Notes: generated by a model from the letters alone, not told the origin. DNA of 64,000 nucleotides from Alisma plantago-aquatica (GCA_963693085.1 OY856409.1:1166387249-1166451248); one strand, 5' to 3'; shown: positions 11,916 through 25,391, numbered from the stretch's first letter. Program-made: numbers and translations.

Positions 11916-14900
11916 TGTAAGGAGTGAGACCTAGTAGGGCACCACTCCTTACTTAATTCAAGAAAATAATTTGCATAAAACCCCATGAATATAATTATGA
12001 CAAAATAAAAGGGGTGCATTATATTTTCTCAAATAGATAAGTACAAAAACATAGTTTGTGACAACGGAAATTAAATCTAACTTATTACAAAATTTCCTCA
12101 TTGGAGGTCAACTTAACATCGGGGTTATGTAAGGTGAAAGTATAAAATATTAATCTAATTATCAAGATCATATTGTGGTGAGAAACCTTCCCATCTTGAA
12201 ACACATCCTTGCACTTGGTCATGAGAAAAGTTCTCTCCTCCTTGAACATCGGGTTGTGCTAACTCTGGGTGGTTAAAAAGTAATACCTAGGAAAAAAGGA
12301 AACAAAAGGAAGTATGTTAGCAAATGTTGAGTATGCACGGAGTAAAATAATTGGGCATTAAAGAAAGTGAGAAAAGTTTTGAAATAAAGAGATGTCAATA
12401 ATGAGATATCCAAAAGAGAAGAGTTTGCCAATAAGGTTTAACATGTACAACAGATGAGGTAATTATTAGCAAGGATATGATTATAAATTGTTTCTTGCCA
12501 TTCTCGCATCAACATAATAAGAAAGATAAATAGTTGCATGGTGATAAATAAACATTGATTGGCATATAATAGAAGTAGGGTAGGAATCCATATGTATTCC
12601 GTACCAAATCGTAGGAGGAGTAAACCCTCAGTGCCAAACAAATATAGTATTTTGTAGGGGAATAAAACCTAGCATAGGGCACGAGAATAAAACTCGTGCA
12701 TGATATCATATGTGGTAGTGGAATAAAACCCAGCACTTGGTAGAGGAATAAAATGCAGTGCCTATAACATTATAAGTGGTAAGGGAATAAAAATAGTGCC
12801 TATATGGTGTTACTACTTCTAGTTATGACTAGTCATCCACTCATGCAAGTAGGGCAGGCAAGAATGTAGTTCATGCAAAGGATAAGAATACAAGTTTACA
12901 TCAAATGGGGTCAAAGGACCCAAATCATTGGTAAGATTAGGACACAAGACCATCAATGTGGTATCAACATTTACAAATCAGTAAAATATTAACAAGGAAG
13001 AGGGATTTCACAAGGTGATGGGATTGTCCACTATTTAGTCAAAGCCTCATATGGGAAAAACATATTTAGTCATGACATTATGCCCAATTTAAATAGAATA
13101 GATGTGCATACCTTGACTCGAGTATTAAGTCAGAGATTGAATCTTGCCCTTCCAAGCCTAAAGTCTACTCAAACCTACATGTAGGGTTTGGTCCATTAAT
13201 TAGGATTCAAGATCCATCATACGCATATCCGGAAAACCAAATCCATCAGCAAAATCCTAGGTGGACTCTTGATATTGACCTGATATTGGGTTTAGGGATT
13301 CTTATTAATACCTTGAGTCAAAATCCCAACTTTATCAATTATAATGTTTCCTTTAACTATTATTAATATCATAAATGAAATCAAAACACTAAAATCTAGT
13401 CTTTAAAACTTGAGAATCAGGATATGAAAACTACACCAAAAGATAGAGAAAATTCTCATGATTCTAACACATATTTTTTCATAATTTTTGGAGTTACCTG
13501 TAAAAGGATATGATTTTTACCAGATTCACATTACTTACTAATTTATTTGAGAAATTTAATATCAAAATACCAATTCTTCCTTAGATCAGCAATCACAACT
13601 ATATGACAGGACATGGATTTTATTGTCATGTGATAATTAATTTAAAAACGTGATAAAAGAATGTAGTGGCAGCATTGAATTACCTAAAAGACCATGCAAG
13701 GAAATTTTGGTAACAAGGGATAGGAGGGCCAAATGGGAAATTACCCAGGGCCTATCTCCTCTTCTCTAGCTCATGCATCATGGATGAAATTCCAAGCAGA
13801 GAAGCTTGGGGTCAGATTTGGGGGAAACTACAAAAGAGCTCGACTGACATCAAGGATGATGAGATCATGATTGGTCGAGTTTGAGGACACTCACTGTGAT
13901 CACGATTTTGGTTGGACTCGCGAGGTACCATTTTATGAGGTCTGAAATCACTTCGTAGACCCTTCAAGCTAATAGTGGTAGAGCGTGAGACCTCAGAAGA
14001 AATTGGAAGGGGAGAAGGGTAGTATGGGATGCGATGAAACCATGAATAGAGTTAGTTATTTATACAGTTGTAGATTAGGGTTTTTGTATGATGGCATGGG
14101 GAGCCTTGAGCCCTAAGAGTAAGATTTGGGAGTTTCTTGAATACTCCAGAACAAGGATCGAATAAGGGATCAATTGGTGTAGAAACTCTTAAGGAATACA
14201 TTTGCAAAAGAATCAGGCAAAACCATTAACTGTGGAGAGAGTTATGGCTCTCTGAAGAATCATTACCAAACTATGTTCACTCCAGTGAGATAATAGGGGA
14301 GGGAGATGACCCCTGAGCCATGGGATCAGGGACCAAGATAGACCGTTTAAATCTTGGCCATTCAAAACATGAAAAAGAAAAGGAAGGAGGAAAAATAGGC
14401 GAGTGACATATTAAATATGAGAATCTTAGTCTAAAGAGGATTAGGAATAAAGTGGGGATATTTTTTGAAGCAAATTGGAAGTGCAAATAATGTCCAAATA
14501 AAGTGAATTTTGTAAGTAGACTAATTAAAACTTAGAGAATCTAATTTTGGAGTCAATGTTTCCTTTTAAAGAACTTTAATACGTGAAACACACATTTTGA
14601 GGGAAAATCCATTTTCCTCCTATTAAAGCATTCCTTTACTATTTATTAATCAAATTTTGTGTGTAACTCCCTCTTAAAAAAACCCATCCTCATGATAAGT
14701 CTAGAAGGATAATTTTGAACTTAAATGCCTTAATTTGGTGATTTTGCACAACCAACCCAAACTAGTGCACTTCCCTTATTTCTTGCATAAAATCCTTGAA
14801 TAATTAGGTTTTTGGAATAAAGTTTATAATTGAATATTATTAACATCATAGTTCAAACTAACTTAAGAAAAAGATTCTAAGATAAAAGATTATATTATTT

Positions 14901-14923
14901 ACTTAAGTTTTGGGTTCGTTACA
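11916..14923 (-). mobile_element. Solo LTR, Ty3/gypsy (family B), minus strand
   Basis: A 3008-bp solo LTR lies in minus orientation, flanked by the 5-bp repeat TAACT (11911-11915 and 14924-14928). On the minus strand it starts TGTAACGAACCC and ends TCACTCCTTACA. Both termini resemble the LTRs of the palindromic element at 38044-44202, which start TGTAACATACC and end TCACTCCTTTACA. A further shared stretch is the CTGGGTGGTT region near 12265, matched near 41363. No internal coding region or PBS is attached. It ends only 127 bp before the next solo LTR. The open frames inside it are chance. Confidence 0.82.
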
Positions 14924-15050
14924 TAACTCTCTAGAACATTAAATATTAGTATGTTGTTGAAACTCAATCTCAAATCTCAATTTGATGATCATCTTGAAAA
15001 TGATGATGTTGATTATAAGCTCGAGGCGATACTTCTCAGAAGGACCTAGG
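14924..15050. other. Short spacer between two solo LTRs
   Basis: These 127 bp of presumed pre-insertion DNA include the TSD of each neighbouring solo LTR (TAACT on the left, CTAGG on the right). No feature is recognised. Confidence 0.7.
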
Positions 15051-15203
15051 TGTGACGCCCCACACCACAGAAAGTGATATTACTAAAAACAAAACACATA
15101 ATTAACACTAATCAACCAGGATACCAGAAAACATATGAAATTAAAACCATTTGCACATAAGCACAAAAGTTGGAACTTCTCACATCTGAGTCCACAAAAT
15201 CCA

Positions 15204-15205
<2 letters not shown>

Positions 15206-15248
<43 letters not shown>
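15206..15248. repeat. (TA)n microsatellite within solo LTR
   Basis: A TA dinucleotide run of about 43 bp lies close to the 3' end of the minus-strand LTR. Confidence 0.95.
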
Positions 15249-15251
<3 letters not shown>

Positions 15252-17129
15252 CTGCCAAAAATATTATTACAAGTTGTTGTTTACTGGCTCACTGGCCACA
15301 ACCTATACATATGATAACATGTTCACATACACATACATGTCATTTATTTACAACAAAGTCACATGGCCAAAACGTCATCTCGATATACAACATCTACAAA
15401 AATCCCCTAAGAACTTGAGAATACAAGGACGACACATAGGCCTCTACTACAAAACACAACCAACTTATCCAACCTTTACTCAGCTACTACTCCTTGTGCT
15501 GCTCAGCCTCAACAACACGATCTCTACCTCTTCTTGCTCGACCACCTAAAAGATGTGGAAACCCACAGGGCGAGACCAAACATCCCACTGAGAGATATAA
15601 CTCTCTGTCAACATCTATTAAAAGCATAGGTAGAGAACATACTTAGCAACTTGAGTAGATTCATCTAAATGGTATGTATCCAATAGATAAAGAAGATTAA
15701 ACAAAGTAAGTAGTTATCACTGAGAGTAGAACGATTAATACTTTAAGAAGGAATATGAAGAACATGTATAATAGTTGATTTCTCTTACCGCATTATAATT
15801 CAAGAAATCGGTACAAAGATAAGGCAAAGGGTTCATCCAATGTTATATGTATTTTGACCCTAAGAAAAAATGCTACACAGTTGTATTACGTCTTTTATTA
15901 TTGCCTGAGGATTTGAGTCATACCCCTCTAATCCAACCGACCACTATTAAGTCAAAATCGGTGCCATACAAGGTCAATGGAAGAGTCAGAATCCATGACC
16001 TTTCCAACACCTCTTGGTCAGTACAAGAGAAACACTACAGAGACATATCAGTCAACTACAAACAACGACATATAGTCAAGATGAAGGATTGGCTCATGCA
16101 TGGCCATCCATATAAAAACACCTAGCCCACCTTGGCACAGGTCACGGCATTAGAAGAACATGCTCACACATGGCCATTCTAAAAAAGAGGCATCACATGC
16201 AGTTAAATTGTCGCATATCACATATCACAAGGAGAACACCTCACACATGGCCATATCACACAACCTGTAATTGTGGACGCAAGGAGATACTCGACTTTCA
16301 CCCCCACATATTCAAAAATGTGTGCTTTGAGTTTCCTGTAGGAATGACTCATTTCACCATCCAGTATTAAAACTGACACTGGAACCTACATGATTAGGGT
16401 TTCACTTGATTAGTTAGGTTAATTGAGTGTTTTTTAGCTTCAATCAAGTTACAACGTACAAAACCAAAACAAACTCTACAACAATAAGGGAATAGTACAA
16501 ATCTGGAAGATATAAAACATATAAGGTATGAACTAGTCACATCATCACCACATGATACTTGTAGCACTGGCATTCACAAGGCTATCATCAAAGCCACATA
16601 GACATATAAGGCTACCACTAACATTACATCATTGTGGGATATCAATCCCTCAACCACATCACTAGAGAATATCACCTCAGAATAGGCATTAAGCCTTCAC
16701 TAGATCATAGGACCCATTACATCAATACGATCTCATCATGTCTCATCGAGGCTCATAGTCATCACCCTGTATCATATGATCACCACCATAGCATGCACAA
16801 GTTGTGACATTCATTCAACCTACAAGGTTAGAAACACACAAGTAGGAGAGAGAAAACATAATCATATGCCATCAATCCATATAAGCTCAATAAGTGTAGC
16901 ACACCCTAGGATTAGGATTAGGGTTTCCAACACATATTCGATTAGGATTTCATGGCATAAATCAATCACCAAACCTTAGATTGTGTCACCTCCCACTTTC
17001 TTGGAGCATATAAGGATTAGAACATCACCATTAGCTTAGTTAATCAACTATCCAAACAACATTAGGTATCATTCAACATTTACATGTACATATCTATCAA
17101 CCTTTACAAAGTTAGACATGTGTTATGAA

Positions 17130-17560
17130 TGTACTCTTATGAGTGTATCGACCATCCATATAACATGTGTCACAACCACTCTCAAACAAGTATCTCGATC
17201 ACAAGCAAACCAAGAGTCTTGATCACAAGCAACCCAAGTGTATCAACCATGAACAAACATGTATCTCAGTCATGAAAAAAACATGTGTTTCGGCCATCAC
17301 AAAAGCATGTGTTTAGACCATGCACAAAACAAGTGTCTCGACCACCCTAGGGTTAGGGTTTCAACCGTAACAAACATATATCTCAAACCTCAAGTGTTAT
17401 GACCCTCAACTGATTAGGGTTAGGGTTTTGACTGTGACACAAGGTCAAGTGTTTTGATCAGAATAAAGAAATCATCACGGTCATCACCCCATAATCAAAG
17501 GCAATCATCATGGTCGTCACCCCCATAATCAAAGTGTATCGACCAAGCCAAAAACAAGGG
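17130..17560 (-). repeat. Degenerate GTCGAGACAC-type motif array inside solo LTR
   Basis: Phrases of the form AAGTGTCTCGACCA recur about every 30-40 bases (plus-strand reading), with variants such as AAGTATCTCGATCACAAGC, AAGTGTATCAACCATGA and CATGTGTTTCGGCCATCAC. The array occupies the middle of the LTR, the same relative place as the motif arrays in the other large LTRs here. Its function is unknown. Confidence 0.6.
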
Positions 17561-19373
17561 GTAGTGACCACCAAGGCCATTCTACCACAAGGGGAAAAAT
17601 AACCATCCTCAAATAGAGGTAAACCATAAGCAAAATAGAAGCATAACATGGCCAAGACAGAAGATTAACATCAAGGAAAAGTGTCATTATCAAGATGGAA
17701 AACTCCAAACTAAGACAAACCTCAAGACCTTGAATTTCGAACCTCAACATGAACCTTCAAGAAACCAACTAGGTGGAAGAAGACCAAGATTCAACCTCAA
17801 GGAAACTAACTCAAAACCTCAATAAAAACATGAGAGTTGAACCATGCCATGATGAGACAAACAAGGGTCATGTTGCATGTAATAAAAATCACCTCAACCA
17901 TCACATAACAAATCGGGTACAAGAAACTTAGGGTTTAAGAAAGAGAGCAATCTACAAGAGAGTACTACAAAGTCTTAAACCTTAGATCTTGATAACCTCA
18001 TCTAGCACATTAACATCAAGTTTAGAGATCCAAAATAATAGAATGCAAGCAACATTATGGTGCAAGTAATAGAAGAAGGTAGAGAATTATATAACCCACC
18101 TTAAGAAGAGATCCAATCTCCAAGATCACAAGCTCCAAGGAAGAATATGAAGCTCCAACCAAGGTCTACACTTCAACCACAAGATCACCTCAAAAGAGAA
18201 GATCATCATGGTCAAAAGAGTTCTCAAGAAAGAGGGTGTAAAACCCTAGGCTGAGCCAAGAAGAAAGAAGAAAGAGGAGAGCTCCTTCTCACTTGGGTAC
18301 CACCATTTAAAGCATAGTCTATGACCTTTGTGAGGAGAAGATCTTCAAGGTAGCCACCATGTCAAAACATGGTCTAAGGGCCGAAAAGAAGGAGAAGATA
18401 GGTAGGGTTCCAAAGAAAAAACATGATCAAGAAGATAGAACCACTTACCAAGAAGAGAAATCACCAAGAATCACCACAAGGAAGGTGATAAAGCTCCAAA
18501 GAATCACATGCAAGTTGATCGACCTCCAAAGAACCCAAGATCAGTCCTTATTTCTCCTAAAGCTCCAAGGACGAACAAAAGAGATGGGAGAAGAAGGATG
18601 GCCGAAAAGATCACCTACATGAAGGAGAAAGGGGTTATATACTCAAAGGAGGAGGGAAGTAAGGTTGGGTGAGATGTCAACACAAAAGAGCACCAAAGGG
18701 ACACTTTACCACTAAGAAAATAGCCATGCAACCACAAAACACATGCATGAAACCCATGGTGATAAAACCTAGTTGGGGCATCGACCACTTGGGTCACCAC
18801 CACCTTAGAGGTCAAAACAAACTTCAAGACACCTTGTCCCGACCACAACAAAAGGTCACCAAACAAACATGGTCAAAACACATCACAAGAAGGTCAAGCC
18901 ATCTCGAACAAACCACACCAAGACCTCCATGTCTGAGACAACCCATCCAAAAAAGTTGTTTCAGTCGAGACACACTCAAGACACACCATCAAGGTTAAAA
19001 CATAGGTCACAACACCCAACCAAGCTCAACATGGTCGACACCAAGCAAAACCCTAGAAAACCCTAACATCACCACATGATGCCACCTCATCAATCAAGGT
19101 CCAACGAGGCACCCCATAGATCATTTTCTCTCTCATGATAAAGCACTAAGGGCACACTCAACAATTGCAAGATAACCCTCAACATGGGTAAGTTGCAACT
19201 TGGTCCAAAATAAGAATACAAAGCTCGAACATCATCAGAACAGGACCAAACTAAAAACATAAGCTTTTCACATGTTAAAAAAGCATCTCAAATGATTATA
19301 TTAAGGTTAAGCATCTTATTAATCAAAGCAAGCATACTCAAACATTAAGCTAGGTCAGGGGCCTTACACTAGG

Positions 19374-19577
19374 TATATATCATTTATTCAGACTTGAATG
19401 CTATGATGATGAATATTGATGTACATAATTCAAGATGATGCTAGCTTATTGTTAATGGATGAATGATCACATTTGCATTCTAAATTATAGTTTATACCCT
19501 AGCTTCAAAATTTTTGGACTCATAAAATTTTGATTCGTGGAATGTATTTTATTCACACTGGACCCTTGATTATTACT
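19374..19577. other. Spacer between solo LTR and composite element
   Basis: About 200 bp of AT-rich DNA lie between the TSDs of the two insertions. No gene is recognised. It is presumably part of the original host sequence. Confidence 0.6.
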
Positions 19578-20494
19578 CTTAATGTAACATCCCTGACCTG
19601 GGTTATGGACTAAACCTAGAAGTTTTGCTTAAGTAAGTTATTTACAAACTTGTTTTAATCTTCTTAATAGTAATTAAGACTCTTTGTGAAGTTTATTTTC
19701 AAGTTTGAGCTTATTTGCAAACTATTTGTGCATTAGATGATAATCTGAGTGTAAAAGTGCAATTTACCCAATATGAGGGGTCATATTACAAAATGTCACA
19801 TGTTGAATGTACCTTAAGTGTTCTAACATCATAAGAGAGAAAATGATGCTAATTGGTGGCTTGTGTAAAGCATAAATTCCAAGTTATAACTTATTTGAAT
19901 AATGCTAGTGCTTTGTGCACCAATTTTGATACAAATTGTAATATACCCAAAATGTAGGGTTGATGTGCAAATTAACACTTCTAGAATGTCACTACTCCTT
20001 CCTAGTATCATCTAGAGGAGATAGAAAGAAGGATACACCATGTTTGAAACATCTTAGAGTGGTAGCACTCTTGGTGATGAAAAGACCAAGGAAGATGTAT
20101 AGTTGAAATCTTTATATGAGTAATATCGAGTTGTAGACTTGATATGGGAGTGCCTATCGGACAAGGAGCAATAAAGGGAGTCTCCTATCAGTTTTTTGAC
20201 TCTTGGAAAAGGATATGACAGGCTAAATGTCTCAAGGAAGTTATATGTATCAGTTTTCATCTTTCCTTAGAGAAGTGTATCGATTTGTAATATCAAGTTT
20301 TGTTGAGATGGAATATCTTGCTCAACAAGATAACTAAGGGCCGAGATATTATCCATATATTATCTCCAAGTGTTTTTGCATGTCAAGATAAAAATAGTGC
20401 ATGCATTTAGATGTGTAAACCATGCATGAAAACGTGGCACATAGTATCTTAAGGTAATGACACCTCATATTCATTCTTCTTCATGAACCACAAC

Positions 20495-20502
20495 TATAAA
20501 TA
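20495..20502 (+). promoter_or_regulatory. LTR TATA box
   Basis: TATAAATA lies in the context CTATAAATACCATTCCC. It is conserved at the same relative place in all three LTRs (29804 and 45307), about 910 bp from each LTR start, so it is the best candidate for the element promoter. Transcription would then begin some 30 bp downstream, placing the GATAT array in the transcript. Confidence 0.6.
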
Positions 20503-20639
20503 CCATTCCCTTCACCTATTAGTAGAATTTTCAAATCTTACCACCATCTTTTCCTTAAGTATCATGCATACCATCTTAGTATCATGAATAAGTGAATAAC
20601 TGTCGATTTTAGAGCCTTGGTAGCAGCCATAGAGAAGGG

Positions 20640-22080
20640 ATATTGACCTAGCAAGGTGATATCAGCCTAGCAAGGTGATATCAACCACAAGTGAGGGATA
20701 TCGACCACAAGTGGTGAAGATATCGTGCATAGTGCTAAGGATCTCAAGTCTTGGACCTTGGATAAGCTCATCTTCAACCTTGGAAATGTGAAGATTTGGA
20801 TCTTGGAATTTGTTCTTGAGGCAGGTTATATAACTTGAATCCAACTACGTTATTATTCACCTTCAATATTGTTGAACTTGTTGATCTACTTTCAATTTCG
20901 AATTCCTTTGATTAATTGATGTTCCTTTGAGTTCCAAAAGTTGTTAGGACTGATTTTCCATGAACTAGTATAGTAAGAACAATAGTCTAGAGGTTGATGA
21001 TGGTGACATCATCATTTTACAACCCGATATAGGGTTGAAGTACCTTAAACCCGATATGAAACCCAAGATGACGGGTAATTTGATATAGTGTTGAGTGATA
21101 TCTCATGAACGATATGAGTGATATATCTATACACCATATACACGATATAAGGTCAAATCCATAACCTCATGGTGTCAATTGTACACTCTAAACCGATATG
21201 GTGTCAATTGTACACTCTAAACCGATATGGTGTCAATTGTACACTCTAAATCGATATAGTGTTGAAATCCTAGAGGATGAAATGAAACCTGACATGATCT
21301 GGAACCAACACCCCTATCATTTTGTGTTAAGGGTTGTTTATGAAAGAGCTCAACCAGATATCCAGCTTGTCATTCAAATATATGGTAGAATTGATTCCTT
21401 GAAGGTATTAAAGGATATGAGCATAATGGTCTATCCAATATGCTAACCTGATATGTTCACCAATATGGTAACCCGATATACCAATCCAATATGGTAACTT
21501 TATATGGTATTGAGTATATACTACTAAAATGATACCATGATGAAGCACCTACCCTATGCCCGACATGGTGCACATCTTATTCATGATATGGTATCAAGTA
21601 TACCCTTAAACCCAATATGAGGACAAGCATTCACCTCATACACGATATGAAGCTAAGTGTCTCTATCTTAAGATGACAAACTTTAAATGTTAGCCAACCT
21701 GATATGGGTACACATTATGGAAATAGGGGATATACCCTAAACACAATATGGTATCAAGTATACCCTTATACCCGATATGAGGACAAGCATTCACCTCATA
21801 CACGATATGAAGCTAAGTATGACAAGCATTCACCTCATACACGATATGAAGCTAAGTATCTCTATCTTGAGATGATAAACTTTAAATGTTAACCAATCTG
21901 ATATGGGTACACAATATGGAAATAGGGGATATACCCTAAACACAATATGGTGATATGTCTATACCATATGCCTGATATGGATACACGGTATGATGATAAG
22001 GTTGTATCTCAAGCACGATATGGTAGCATACACACACCTTGATACCCGATATGATGGGAATACCTCAATCCAATATATCT
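20640..22080 (+). repeat. GATAT (CCGATATGG-like) motif array, LTR 1
   Basis: Roughly 30 copies (counted by eye) of GATAT occur in this 1.4 kb, mostly as CCGATATGG, ACGATATGAAG or GATATCGGCC. They are spaced irregularly at 20-60 bp. Larger units are repeated as well: a 26-bp unit around GGTGTCAATTGTACACTC is present three times near 21170-21250, and a unit of about 157 bp is present twice. The array is shared by all three LTRs. Its function is unknown. Confidence 0.75.
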
Positions 22081-24086
22081 GATTGAGTGATACATGTTAT
22101 GTGTTGTATCAAATGCAACATTAAGATGTAATGAGTTTAATACAATTTGATAATTGTGAGTTGATGTACATTAAGAGGAGAATTGAGCCAACTTAATAAA
22201 AGTATGGGGCAATCAACATCCTAGTGAAAAATTAAAAGAGAAACTAATACTTGAAAGTTAACCATGCAATGAACATATGTCAATACTCCTAGTATGAATG
22301 GAATATGAATTAGGGTTTGATCTTTTATGATATGATCTTGAAACCCTAATCGATTAACAAAGGTAAATCTTAACCCTAATAATGGGAAGGTTGTAACCTC
22401 TTATGACGCATGGTGATGACATGTATTTGATATTGTTGTTATCATGAAATACTAACCATGCATGTATCATGAGGTGATGAGCATAGCTAAGTAAGAGCTA
22501 AGATGTTTATATGATACAGATTTAATGGGCTTTGTGAACTATGTGAATTATTTGTGCAACAAGTATAATGTATACCTTGGTCTGATGACCTAAAGGTAAT
22601 GGTTACATGATAAGTGGTAACAATACTCAGTGATAACTAAGGGTTTGAATACCCAAGTATGATGATGATAAGAGATTAAGATCCTAAATGTTATATGTGT
22701 TCCAAAGATCATGAAAGTACTTGATAAACATATTATACCTTTCTTTGTACCATCTGATATAATTCTTGCTTGTAACATGATTGGTGCTAAAAGGTACCGT
22801 AATACACTTAATAAATCAAGTGGAATTTTATCATGTAGTTTCCTAGACCATAGATCCATCCAATGTCAGGATTTTCTGAATGGTAAAATGAGTTTAACTC
22901 GGTATACATATTATTGAATATGTAATTTTAATTATACAGAGGTTTCTCAGTAGACTCCCCAACCAAACTAGGGGTTTCTCAGTGGACTCCCCAACTAAAC
23001 CATGATCGCTCAGTGGACTTCCTGATGAAAAATAATCTGGGAAATCTCAGTGGTCTTCTCTTGAAAAGAGTACATGCTACGGCTGTAACTCTATAGTGAA
23101 GATACCAGTATACCCTGGTAAGCTAATTACAGTAGACACAAGATGTCCATCTAGTTATCTCGTACTGACCGAGATAGTGAGGTCATGACAGCCAGCTCTG
23201 CCACTGACCTTGTATGTACCAATTTCGACTTAGCAGTGGTCGGTTAGAGCATGAGCGGTATACCTCATCTCCTCTGGGCATAAGTGTGAATGTGAACATG
23301 TAATCAGCCGTGCAGCATATTTGCTTAAGGATTGAATACGGAAAACATTGTTTGATGCTTCATTACTTTTATACATCTAAGTAGATAGATGTTATACATA
23401 TTCTTCATATTCCTTATAAAGCAATTAGATGATTTATAATTCTGCTATGAACAGTTGAACTATCTTATCAACGTTATTGCTTTGCACTGTAAATATATCT
23501 GCTTACTTTCATAAAGTATCCTCTGCTCAGTTTCATAATGTTTCTTGTGATAATAATATTGTTGGTAGATAGTTATATCTCTAGCTGGGACAATAGTCTC
23601 ACCCTGTGGGATCCACAATTTTTAGGTGGACACATACAAGGGAGTAGAAATCAGACTGTAGAGGAAGGACCACATCAGCAAGGACAACAGTAATAGCCCA
23701 GGTCAAGTGAACTATTTGTCATGTCTTGTAGATAGAAGTCATATGTGTCGTCTCTGTACTCTCAGGTCCTTAGGAGATAGTACTTAGTGGTTTTTATGAA
23801 TGACTTGAGATTTTGGTTTGTTTGCCTCGAGGTTTTATGTTGCTGATGTATATGTTTGAGTAAAGTAACTGGTACTTGTTATCCTCGAGATGAGACGGTA
23901 CAATGTATGTACTGTATGAACCATGATGTATATAAAGTTTTGGTTCTTTTTGTAAGAGTTTCTTGGAAAAGGATCTCTTTGCAAATGATTTTAATTTTTA
24001 GTGATTTTGTTAAATCCACTGCTTATGGTTATTCCACGATTATTACTGGTGATGGCTTGATTTGTTATCGGGTCGTCACAAAGTTT

Positions 24087-24098
24087 TGGTATCAGAGC
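24087..24098 (+). other. Primer-binding site, initiator Met tRNA type
   Basis: TGGTATCAGAGC matches the 3' end complement of plant initiator-Met tRNA, the usual primer for these gypsy elements. It lies 6 bases after the LTR end. Confidence 0.9.
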
Positions 24099-24215
24099 CT
24101 AAGGTTCTCTGAGTCTACAGAGACATAGGATTAAGTTTGTTGAGTCTGTTCTAGTATCCTCCAGGTTATCTTATAGTGACTTCTCCTCATATAGGAGAAG
24201 AAGTAAAACTGAAAC

Positions 24216-25391
24216 ATGGTTGGAGTGCATGAAGAATATGTTGCTGAGAGCAGTGTTGCTGCACCAGGAGGAGGTGGAAGGGATCAGGCTAGAGAAGAAC
24301 CAGTGCCTGAGAATACCCATCTTGACCAAGTTATGCTAGAAAACCCAACCTTTCATGCTCTTTTTGGGCAAATCATGACCATGATGATGCATATGGCTGA
24401 TCAGATACCAGCACAACACCTAGAATATCAGTTCCCAATGAGGGATATGGATCTGGTAAGACCTTTGAGCGGTTACACTGGGTAGGAGCCACCAAATATT
24501 CTAGTACAGCTAACCCAGCAGACGTAGATTCATGGTTTACTGAGCTAGAGAAATCCTTTAGGATCCTTAACATTCCAGAGGCTGATAAAGTTAAGCATGT
24601 TGTGTACCTTTTGAAAGGAAGCGCTAACCATTGGTGGGTCATTGAAGAAGAGAAAAGACATGGTGTTGAGGTCGAATGGCAGGAATTCCGACGTGAGTTT
24701 GTCTGTAGATACTTTCCTAAGACTTATCTGGATGAGAAGATCTCACAGTTTGAGCAGATTAGACAAGGACCGATGAAGATTAGCGAGTATGAAGCTAAGT
24801 TTATGGAGCTTCTGTAGTTTTTTCCACACATGGATACTACAAATGAGGAGAGAATTCGGTGTTTTGAGAAGGGTCTAAACGCTGAGTTAACCACACATGT
24901 ATCTGCTCTAGATAATAGAGAGAGGTTTGCCACCTTTGTGGAGTTAGTTAGGCGAGTAGAGAAGTCTGTGACTGAGAAATGAGAGCAAATAGTAGGAAAG
25001 TACCTGCACAATTCCAGGGTCAGAGGTCTGGAAGTTTTAAGAAACCAAGGATTATTGCATCAGTAGAACCATAGAGGTTCAGTGCTCAGACGCAGTGGAC
25101 GTCCATCAGAGGTAGAGGCTGTAGTTTTCTGCCAAGTGGAGCCCATAACTCAACATCGATGTCAGTGACAGGACCATCTAGGTTGCAATGGGAGGATAGA
25201 GTCTACTATAGGTGTAGGCATATAGGACATATGATAAAGGATTGTCCAGTTAGAGACATGGAAGTAACCCAACCACCGAGGCAAAGTCAACAAGGCTCTC
25301 AAAGACAACAGTTCAATAGTGGCACACGAGGATGTGGACAAACATCCCAAGCAGGATCATATGCACTAGTCAATAGAGCATGGGGTCGGTA
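24216..25391 (+). pseudogene. gag, internal copy 1, decayed
   Basis: This was the capsid/nucleocapsid polyprotein of the chromodomain gypsy element. The start ATG at 24216 is followed by MVGVHEEY. The retrotransposon-gag domain is readable in another frame at about 24500-24820, with the motifs KGSANHWW, FRREFVCRYFPK and EFxxLxQG-like FEQIRQGPMKISEYE. It ends in TAG at 24815, where copy 2 has TGG. The zinc knuckle at about 25204-25250 reads YRCRHIGHMIKDCP, lacking the first Cys of the CX2CX4HX4C pattern. At least two frame changes and several stops make it nonfunctional. Its partner copy at 33545 keeps a longer open frame. Confidence 0.85.

Larger units (their letters stand above)
15051..19368 (-). 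mobile_element. Solo LTR, Ty3/gypsy (family A), minus strand
   Basis: A 4318-bp solo LTR lies in minus orientation, flanked by perfect 5-bp repeats CTAGG (15046-15050 and 19369-19373). On the minus strand it starts TGTAAGGCCCCTGACC and ends GGGGCGTCACA. It is homologous along its length to the solo LTR at 2183: the starts align, the ends align, and both carry the AGTTATATCTCTCA block (near 15590 here, reversed). It is also related to the LTRs of the 19583-50479 composite, which start TGTAACATCCCTGACC. No internal region is present. The short frames between 15170 and 19066 are noncoding shadows. Confidence 0.87.
19583..24080 (+). repeat. First LTR of the chromodomain gypsy composite
   Basis: This 4498-bp LTR begins TGTAACATCCCTGACC and ends GGTCGTCACA. 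A TATA box lies at 20495, a GATAT-rich array at about 20640-22080, and a short tandem region of CTCAGTGGACTCCCCAAC units at 22935-23060. It also has a 39-bp direct tandem duplication (21782-21820 and 21821-21859) that the other two LTRs lack. Upstream is the TSD CTTAA. The PBS starts 7 bp after its end. Confidence 0.9.

Noticed and set aside
14970..15050. Short frame in the spacer between solo LTRs as a host exon
   Set aside because: Only about 30 codons, with no homology that I recognise and no continuation after the LTR TSD.
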